Source: Mucilaginibacter sp.
GTDB lineage: Bacteria; Bacteroidota; Bacteroidia; Sphingobacteriales; Sphingobacteriaceae
Length of the DNA stretch: 5,946 bases
NCBI GenBank assembly: GCA_014376655.1
Contig: JACMRC010000138.1
Location: forward strand, 1-5,946
Reading direction: 5' to 3'
The position numbers and the translations under genes are program-made. Of the stretch, positions 1-4,954 are shown in pieces. The notes beneath the pieces were generated by a model. It did not search any database. It was not told where the DNA came from and saw nothing but the letters and a program-made list of their open reading frames with translations. Numbering within the stretch: the stretch's first letter is position 1; each line of letters starts with the position of its first letter.

Positions 1-1360
1 CAAAATATTTTTAGATACCCCACAACGCGCGCGACGGTTTGATAAAGTGCTTACAGGCATAATAGTATTACTTGCAATAGCACTATTATTAACCGTGGTT
101 GGAAAAATACAAATAGGTTTTCAGCTGATGCAGGTATCTACTACGCTGTTTGCCTTTAGTTTAATCATTGTATCGGTAATTGTAATGCGCAGCGGCTACC
201 GGCCGGCAAGGTTTGTATTCTTCTCATGGTCCATATTGCTTGTGGGGGCAATTATTTTTGCTTTGAAAGACAATGGTCTTTTGCCCTATAATATATTTAC
301 AAGCTACTCCATGCAAGGCGCTTCTATTATAGAAATGGCATTACTATCCTTCGGTTTGGCCGATAGGATAAATATCCTTAAAAGAGAGAAGGAGGCATCG
401 CAGGCCGAAGCGTTAAATATTGCTAAAGAGAACGAACGTATTATCCGCGAACAAAATGTGATATTAGAATTAAAAGTAAATGAGCGTACTCACGAATTAC
501 ACGAGTCGCTTGAAGATCTTAAACAAACACAGTCCCAATTGGTCGAGTCAGAAAAAATGGCATCGCTGGGCCAATTAACCGCAGGCATAGCGCACGAAAT
601 AAACAACCCCATTAACTTTGTAACTTCAAACATAAACCCGTTAAAACGCGATGTAGAAATGATACTGGATGTGATAGCTACCATCGAAACGGTAAGTCAG
701 TCTGATGCATCGGATGCTGAAAAACAACAAAAGATAGCTGATTATAAAGAGGAGATGGATTTTGATTACCTGGTGGTAGAGATAAAACACCTGATAAATG
801 GGATCCATGAGGGGGCATCGCGTACAGCTGAGATTGTTAAGGGCCTAAAAATATTTTCGCGCCTGGATGAGGATGACCTGAAAAAAACAGATATTAACGA
901 AGGTATCGAATCAACACTTATTATAGCTAATAACCTGTTAAATGGTTATGTAAAAGTTATTACAGAATACGGCGGGTTGCCTTTGGTTGAATGTTATGCA
1001 GGTAAGCTTAACCAGGTTTTCCTTAATATAATATCGAACGCAATTTATGCTGTTAATAAACGATTTGGCGATAGCCAGGGCGGCGAAATAAAGATCAGCA
1101 CTACTAACGATGGCGATAATGTAATTATTACGATAGCCGATAACGGTACCGGTATGACCGAAGAAGCAACGAAAAAAGTGTACGAACCATTTTATACAAC
1201 CAAAGAGGTTGGTGAGGGTACGGGCTTAGGGATGAGTATTGCCTATAACACTATTAAAAAGCATAACGGGCAAATATTGCTTAACTCTGTACTGGGCGAA
1301 GGCACCCGGTTTGTTTTAAAAATACCAATAGTACACACCGCACAAAAACTGAATAGCTAA
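1..1360 (+). CDS. 7TM-DISM sensor histidine kinase, C-terminal part (5' end outside window)
   Basis: Membrane sensor kinase that would autophosphorylate on a histidine and pass phosphate to a receiver. The frame is open from base 2, so the gene begins upstream; the GTG at 47 is an internal valine. The pre-GTG residues (FLDTPQRARRFDKV) look like a loop between 7TM-DISM helices. Numbering from that GTG, four hydrophobic segments follow (about 3-19, 31-47, 57-73, 84-103), then the ADRI motif that closes this domain family, and a probable coiled coil (109-170). The HisKA box is GIAHEINNP with H183 (bases 593-595) and Asn at +4. The HATPase_c domain shows an N box (NQVFLNIISNAI), a G1 box (DNGTGM, D365) and a G2 box (GEGTGLGMS, 389-397). 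All catalytic motifs are present. The extracellular ligand-binding part, typical of the family, is not in the window. The stop is 64 bp before the next gene. The kinase assignment is firm; the ligand is unknown. Confidence 0.95.
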   Translation, partial: KIFLDTPQRARRFDKVLTGIIVLLAIALLLTVVGKIQIGFQLMQVSTTLFAFSLIIVSVIVMRSGYRPARFVFFSWSILLVGAIIFALKDNGLLPYNIFTSYSMQGASIIEMALLSFGLADRINILKREKEASQAEALNIAKENERIIREQNVILELKVNERTHELHESLEDLKQTQSQLVESEKMASLGQLTAGIAHEINNPINFVTSNINPLKRDVEMILDVIATIETVSQSDASDAEKQQKIADYKEEMDFDYLVVEIKHLINGIHEGASRTAEIVKGLKIFSRLDEDDLKKTDINEGIESTLIIANNLLNGYVKVITEYGGLPLVECYAGKLNQVFLNIISNAIYAVNKRFGDSQGGEIKISTTNDGDNVIITIADNGTGMTEEATKKVYEPFYTTKEVGEGTGLGMSIAYNTIKKHNGQILLNSVLGEGTRFVLKIPIVHTAQKLNS

Positions 1361-1424
1361 CGTAAACAAACTACGCTGTAAACTAAATAAACCTAATACG
1401 TTACTGCACCACAAACGCACAACA

Positions 1425-2510
1425 ATGGCAGAGAAAATAAAAATACTGTATTTAGATGATGAGATGGATAATCTTACCGGTTTTAAAGCTACGCTAAGGC
1501 TTGATTACCAGGTATTCACTGCAGTAAATATACCGGGTGCCATGGAGCACCTGGAGAAACATCCTGATATAAGAGTAATATTTAGCGACCAGCGGATGCC
1601 CGGTAAAACCGGGGTGGAGTTTTTTGAAAGCATTCGCAGTACGCATCCACTACCAATGCGTATACTAATAACGGCTTATACTGATATCGACTCGGTAATC
1701 GACTCGATAAACAGGGGCAACATATTTAGGTTTGTTAAAAAGCCCTGGGTAGAGGCCGAGATAATTTCGGCTATAGAAGAGGCAAACAAATTTTACCAGG
1801 CCAACTCAATGCTGGCTATTAAAAACGAAGAACTGCAACGGGCCTATAGCGAGCTGGATAAGTTTGCTTATAGCGTAAGCCATGATATCCGCGGGCCATT
1901 ATCAGGCATTTTGGGAGCTATAAATGTAGCACGCGATATGCATGACCTTGCCGAAATGAAGGAGATGCTTTTTTTAATGGAAAAATCATTAAAGAAACTG
2001 GATACCTATATCCTGAGCATGCATGATTATTACAGCCTGCAGCGCGGCGAATTACATATTGGCGATATCGACTTTAAAAAGATGATAGACGAGTTTAAAG
2101 ACATTTATAAGGTTTTTTCTAATACAGCCAATATCGATTTTAAAGTAAATATAAACCAGCGCGAACCATTTAGAAGTGACACCATACCGCTTAAATTGAT
2201 CTTGAATAACCTGCTATCTAACGCGTTTAAGTATCAAAATAAAAACACCGATGCCAAAATGGTGGAGTTAAATATTGAAGTGCACAAGGGTGTAGCCACT
2301 ATACAGGTAGCGGACAGCGGCATCGGTATTTTAGGCAATCACCTGGGCGAGATATTTAACTTGTTTTACAGGGCAAGCTCGCAGGAAGCGGGCTCCGGCT
2401 TTGGATTATATAACGTAAAAAGCGCCTTGTTGAAGTTAAACGGGCAAATAGAAGTTAACTCGGTTTTAAATAAAGGCACAACTTTTAAAGTAACTATCCC
2501 TACCAAATAA
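1425..2510 (+). CDS. Hybrid response regulator/histidine kinase (REC-HisKA-HATPase_c)
   Basis: Cytoplasmic 361-residue protein with an N-terminal receiver followed by a kinase core; no signal peptide or membrane segment. The receiver (about 5-122) has the acidic pair D11/D12, phospho-acceptor D55 in SDQRMPG, T83 and K106 before Pro-Trp. A helical linker (about 123-146) leads to the H box SVSHDIRGPLSGI with H153. The ATPase domain has an N box (N262 to N266), a G1 box DSGIG (D297), an F-box-like IFNLFYRAS and a G2 box GSGFGL (323-328). The order suggests that phosphorylation of the receiver, perhaps by the upstream 7TM-DISM kinase, controls kinase activity. One oddity: the residue four after the histidine is Gly, where HisKA kinases with phosphatase activity usually have Thr or Asn. 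The ATG is preceded by A/C-rich sequence without a Shine-Dalgarno, usual in Bacteroidota. The next gene starts 7 bp after the stop. Confidence 0.95.
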   Translation: MAEKIKILYLDDEMDNLTGFKATLRLDYQVFTAVNIPGAMEHLEKHPDIRVIFSDQRMPGKTGVEFFESIRSTHPLPMRILITAYTDIDSVIDSINRGNIFRFVKKPWVEAEIISAIEEANKFYQANSMLAIKNEELQRAYSELDKFAYSVSHDIRGPLSGILGAINVARDMHDLAEMKEMLFLMEKSLKKLDTYILSMHDYYSLQRGELHIGDIDFKKMIDEFKDIYKVFSNTANIDFKVNINQREPFRSDTIPLKLILNNLLSNAFKYQNKNTDAKMVELNIEVHKGVATIQVADSGIGILGNHLGEIFNLFYRASSQEAGSGFGLYNVKSALLKLNGQIEVNSVLNKGTTFKVTIPTK

Positions 2511-2517
2511 CCCCCGC

Positions 2518-2937
2518 ATGGAATTATCATTCATTATTATTGATGATACCGAGCTGGATCATTTTATTGCCCGTAAAATGATAACTAATGCAAATAATGC
2601 ATATAAAGTTCAAAGCTTTTTAGATGCGTCGCAGGCTTTAGACTATATCATGGCTGATGAGCATGAGGCCGGAATAAAGGTCATTCTTGTTTTTTTAGAT
2701 ATCTATATGCCTTTAATGAATGGTTTTGAGTTTGTGGAAGAATTTGAAAAACTGGATAAAGCTATACAGGATAAATATTACATTGTAGCGCTCACCTCGT
2801 CAATTGAAATATCTGATCTTAACCGTATCAGGTCATACACTGCGGTTAAAGAAAAAATAACAAAGCCGCTAATGGCCGAAGATGTCCGGACCCTTATAAA
2901 CCGCATAGCAGCCAGGTTTAACCTAAAACTTAATTAA
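2518..2937 (+). CDS. Single-domain response regulator (CheY/Spo0F-like receiver)
   Basis: Stand-alone 139-residue receiver with no output domain. The conserved pocket is complete: acidic pair D9/D10, phospho-acceptor D61 in FLDIYMP, T93 in ALTSS, and K116 followed by Pro. It starts 7 bp after the hybrid kinase stop, so the two genes are almost certainly cotranscribed, and it is the obvious candidate substrate of that kinase or of the 7TM-DISM kinase. A protein of this shape can act as a phosphate shuttle, as Spo0F does, or by docking to a target, as CheY does; the sequence does not tell which. It is only distantly similar to the two DQRMPG-type receivers nearby, with a longer first half and a different motif around the aspartate. 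Its stop lies 5 bp from the stop of the convergent gene. Confidence 0.93.
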   Translation: MELSFIIIDDTELDHFIARKMITNANNAYKVQSFLDASQALDYIMADEHEAGIKVILVFLDIYMPLMNGFEFVEEFEKLDKAIQDKYYIVALTSSIEISDLNRIRSYTAVKEKITKPLMAEDVRTLINRIAARFNLKLN

Positions 2938-2942
2938 GCTTT

Positions 2943-3407
2943 CTACGATAATAGCTTTTGCCTCAACAAAAACTCCAGCTGATCATTTGAGGTGCCTAAC
3001 TTATCATTCTCCTCTTTAAGTTTCAGCTTATCTAAATACGCTTCGTAAGCGCGCTCTATGGTCATATACAACTCTTCTTCGTTCCAGGGCTTGCTCAAAT
3101 AATGGAATATTTTGCCCTTGTTAACTGCGTCGACAACTGCGCCCATATCGGCATAGCCGGTTAGCAATAATCTAATTGGGTCCGGAAACTGGGGGATTAC
3201 TTTTTCTAAAAACTCTACACCGGTCATGCCCGGCATGCGTTGGTCGGTTATGATAATGTGTACGGGTTTTTCGTTTAATATTTTAAAGGCCTCGTCGCCA
3301 CTTATGGCGGTATAAACCTGGTATTTTAAACGAAACGCCGCTTTAAAAGAAAACAAGTTGTTTTCTTCGTCATCAACGTAAAGGATGGTTATTTTTTTAT
3401 CGGCCAT
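2943..3407 (-). CDS. Response regulator with receiver domain and C-terminal helical tail
   Basis: A 154-residue receiver with D12/D13, phospho-acceptor D55 in TDQRMPG, T83 and K106 before Pro-Trp, followed by a charged, probably coiled-coil helix (about 118-150) that ends in LEFLLRQKLLS. No DNA-binding, HD-GYP, GGDEF or kinase domain follows. The domain resembles the receiver of the hybrid kinase at 1425-2510: both share DQRMPG, TGVEF and KPW at the same positions, and the similarity continues weakly into the helix. The two are probably paralogues, this one lacking the kinase half. The stop codon is intact and in the expected place, so this is a complete short gene and not an obvious frameshift. 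The ATG at 3405-3407 follows CAACTCCCCTC, with no Shine-Dalgarno. A large inverted repeat lies directly upstream and could shape its 5' leader. The partner kinase is not known. Confidence 0.93.
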   Translation of the reverse strand: MADKKITILYVDDEENNLFSFKAAFRLKYQVYTAISGDEAFKILNEKPVHIIITDQRMPGMTGVEFLEKVIPQFPDPIRLLLTGYADMGAVVDAVNKGKIFHYLSKPWNEEELYMTIERAYEAYLDKLKLKEENDKLGTSNDQLEFLLRQKLLS

Positions 3408-3417
3408 GAGGGGAGTT

Positions 3418-3513
3418 GATATTTATATAACGTTTAAACTAATAAACTGCATTATTGCTAAAGTTTTTTAGACAAATAATAACGCAGTTTATTACAATTT
3501 AGATATAAATATC
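3418..3513. repeat. Nested imperfect inverted repeat (large potential hairpin)
   Basis: Seen directly: an outer 11-bp perfect arm pair, GATATTTATAT (3418-3428) with ATATAAATATC (3503-3513). Inside it is a second 11-bp pair, TAATAAACTGC (3440-3450) with GCAGTTTATTA (3484-3494). A 6-bp pair, ATTATT (3451-3456) with AATAAT (3475-3480), follows after a 3-base bulge, and then an apical CTAAA/TTTAG pair (3458-3462/3467-3471) around GTTT. AAA (3436-3438) can also pair with TTT (3498-3500). The structure fills most of the gap between ahpD and the receiver gene and ends 10 bp from the receiver ATG. No T run follows the arms on either strand, so it is not a standard terminator. Being AT-rich, the outer arm alone is weak evidence; the nesting is what makes it notable. 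Its function is unknown. Confidence 0.6.
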
Positions 3514-3531
3514 GAAAAAAAGCAAACCAAC

Positions 3532-4116
3532 TTAGAATATAATTTTACCGGTTGCTGTTACAAGTGACGCTATACGAATGGCATCAAATATGCGTTCTTC
3601 GCTGGCTCCCAACTTTATAAGCGAATCTTCGTGAGCGTTAACGCACATTTCGCAACCATTTACTGCCGATATAGTCAAGCTCATTAATTCAAAAAATTCT
3701 TTGCCGGTAACCGGTTTCATCATTATCTGCATGCGGATGCGCGCCGGTATCTGTGTATATTTTTCTTTCTGCGTAAAATGCCTGAAACGGTAAAATATAT
3801 TATTTGATGCCAGTAATGATGCACAAGCAGCAGCTTCGGCAATATCAGCAGCCGTTGCGCCTTGCTCTGTAGCGTATTGGGTGTAATAGTTGGTAAGCGG
3901 TAGGTTGTTGTTATTAACAGCCACGCTTAGTCCTAATAATGCACACTCTTTAGTGCTTAACTGCTCTGAGGTTAGTGTGCTGGTAAAGTTTAATTTCAAA
4001 TCGCGTAAATAGCGCGACTCACCTTGTTCCAACAAAGTAAGGCTGGCGGTACGGTATGCAGTATCAACGCCAATACTTTGCAATAATTCGTTTATAGTTT
4101 CTGTGCTTTCGCTCAT
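3532..4116 (-). CDS. ahpD: AhpD-family alkylhydroperoxidase (CxxC reductant partner of AhpC)
   Basis: A 194-residue protein of the AhpD/carboxymuconolactone decarboxylase fold, cytoplasmic, in the family of M. tuberculosis AhpD (about 177 residues). In that protein AhpD passes electrons from dihydrolipoamide enzymes to AhpC and has weak peroxidase activity itself. The active-site stretch shows E143, C155, C158 and H162 (NGCEMCVNAHE). The spacing (12 residues from Glu to the first Cys, 7 from that Cys to His) equals that of mycobacterial Glu118/Cys130/Cys133/His137. The position of mycobacterial His132 is Met157 here. The N-terminal half (about 55-115) looks like the degenerate repeat of the fold, without cysteines in a CxxC. 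The gene lies downstream of ahpC on the same strand, 58 bp away, with an intrinsic terminator between them. The ATG at 4114-4116 has no Shine-Dalgarno. The family assignment is firm; the electron donor in this organism is inferred. Confidence 0.9.
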   Translation of the reverse strand: MSESTETINELLQSIGVDTAYRTASLTLLEQGESRYLRDLKLNFTSTLTSEQLSTKECALLGLSVAVNNNNLPLTNYYTQYATEQGATAADIAEAAACASLLASNNIFYRFRHFTQKEKYTQIPARIRMQIMMKPVTGKEFFELMSLTISAVNGCEMCVNAHEDSLIKLGASEERIFDAIRIASLVTATGKIIF

Positions 4117-4139
4117 GATGGAAGTGTAATTATGGTAAT

Positions 4140-4165
4140 AAAAAAATCCCCGTTTTATCGGGGAT
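4140..4165 (-). terminator. Intrinsic terminator downstream of ahpC
   Basis: On the - strand, ATCCCCG (4165-4159), a 6-base loop and CGGGGAT (4152-4146) form a perfect 7-bp stem with five G-C pairs, followed by a run of seven T (4146-4140). It starts 9 bp after the ahpC stop and is the classic Rho-independent form for that strand. On the + strand no T run follows the stem, so it is one-directional. It stands before ahpD, whose ATG is only 23 bp beyond the T run. Confidence 0.88.
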
Positions 4166-4174
4166 CTCTTAAGT

Positions 4175-4720
4175 TTAGGCCGTTAATGTTTCCTGGCCTT
4201 TTTCCCAGTTACATGGGCAAAGCTCGTCGGTTTGCAAACCATCTAATACACGTATTACTTCTTTAACGTTACGGCCAACGCTTAAATCGTTAACACACAC
4301 CCAACGTACAATACCTGTAGGGTCGATGATAAAAGTAGCACGGTAAGCAATTTTTTCGGTAGGCTCCAATATGCCCAATTCTTCGGCTAATGATTTTGAA
4401 GTATCAGCTAGCATCGGGAATTTTAAATCGCGCAGATCATCATGATGGGTTCTCCAGGCAGCGTGTACAAATTCAGAATCAGTTGATGCGCCAATTAAAC
4501 GGGTCTCGCGGTCGCGAAACTCGCCATAGTTTTTGTTAAACTCAGCAATCTCGGTTGGGCAAACAAACGTAAAATCCTTTGGCCACCAAAACATTACTGT
4601 CCAAACGTTATCGTCATTAACTAAATATTCAGAAGTTAATGTTTCAAATTCTTTTCCTTTTTCTAAACTTACTACGGCTGTTTTAGAGAATGCCGGGAAT
4701 TTTTGTCCTATGGTAATCAT
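4175..4720 (-). CDS. ahpC: Peroxiredoxin, alkyl hydroperoxide reductase subunit C
   Basis: A 181-residue typical 2-Cys peroxiredoxin (AhpC/Prx1 group) that reduces hydrogen peroxide, organic hydroperoxides and possibly peroxynitrite in the cytoplasm. The active site is complete: P47, T51 and peroxidatic C54 in PKDFTFVCPTE, plus R127 in YRATF. The C-terminal end has DELCPCNWEKG with two cysteines, C168 and C170. The M. tuberculosis enzyme has the same pattern (DELCACNW, Cys174/Cys176), whereas the AhpF-dependent enterobacterial type has a single Cys (VCPANW). The chosen start is the ATG at 4718-4720, giving MITIGQKFPAF, where the fold normally begins. The frame extends upstream to a TTG at 4748-4750, but that codon lies inside the promoter -7 element. 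No Shine-Dalgarno is seen. ahpD follows downstream, which fits AhpD as reductant; no ahpF is in the window. The protein ends soon after the CPC motif, without the longer mycobacterial tail. Confidence 0.95.
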   Translation of the reverse strand: MITIGQKFPAFSKTAVVSLEKGKEFETLTSEYLVNDDNVWTVMFWWPKDFTFVCPTEIAEFNKNYGEFRDRETRLIGASTDSEFVHAAWRTHHDDLRDLKFPMLADTSKSLAEELGILEPTEKIAYRATFIIDPTGIVRWVCVNDLSVGRNVKEVIRVLDGLQTDELCPCNWEKGQETLTA

Positions 4721-4954
4721 GTATAATGTATGTTTTAATATTTTATGCAAATATACGCAATTTACAGGCGTGATATTATAGGAAGTTTAGATGAATTATA
4801 GTTTATGTCTATATATATTCGGCTTAATATAGCATTTGTAGATATATTTTTTGTGCCTTAAATACGTAATATAATCCACCCAAAAATATTGCTTGCTATT
4901 TTAAAAGCGACTGCCTATCTTAACGCAACCAATATTCCTAAAAATAAGCACGTT
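4721..4954. other. Divergent AT-rich intergenic region between ahpC and the beta-propeller gene
   Basis: 234 bp without a convincing coding frame, holding the start regions of two divergent genes. The ahpC side has the TATATTTG element at 4748-4755. For the rightward gene no exact TAnnTTTG is seen; the nearest candidate is TTG (4893-4895), a 20-base spacer and TATCTTAA (4916-4923), which is a partial match only. No clear OxyR or PerR palindrome was recognised. No tRNA or small-RNA structure was identified by eye. Confidence 0.5.
4748..4755 (-). promoter_or_regulatory. Putative ahpC promoter, -7 element TATATTTG
   Basis: Read on the - strand, TATATTTG matches the Bacteroidota primary-sigma -7 consensus TAnnTTTG exactly. 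Transcription would start near 4741, giving a leader of about 20 bases before the ATG at 4720. No TTG -33 element sits at the usual 19-base spacing (the bases there read AAT), so the promoter may be weak, activator-dependent, or a chance match in AT-rich DNA. Its place just ahead of the preferred ATG supports it. Confidence 0.5.

Noticed and set aside
490..684. 64-codon reading frame on the - strand
   Set aside because: It lies wholly opposite the HisKA region of the 7TM-DISM kinase, whose motifs are unambiguous; the antisense product resembles nothing known.
1361..1424. Promoter or terminator between the 7TM-DISM kinase and the hybrid kinase
   Set aside because: No TAnnTTTG element and no stem longer than 4 bp was seen; the simplest reading is cotranscription.
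2936..2957. AAGCT/AGCTT inverted repeat with a 12-base loop at the convergent gene ends, as a two-way terminator
   Set aside because: The stem is only 5 bp with two G-C pairs and there is no real T run; too weak to call.
3418..3513. The nested inverted repeat as a MITE or insertion remnant
   Set aside because: No target-site duplication is visible at its ends and no second copy is in the window; a genome search would be needed.
4533..4781. 82-codon reading frame on the + strand
   Set aside because: It is antisense to the ahpC active-site region and to the ahpC promoter; no recognisable domain.
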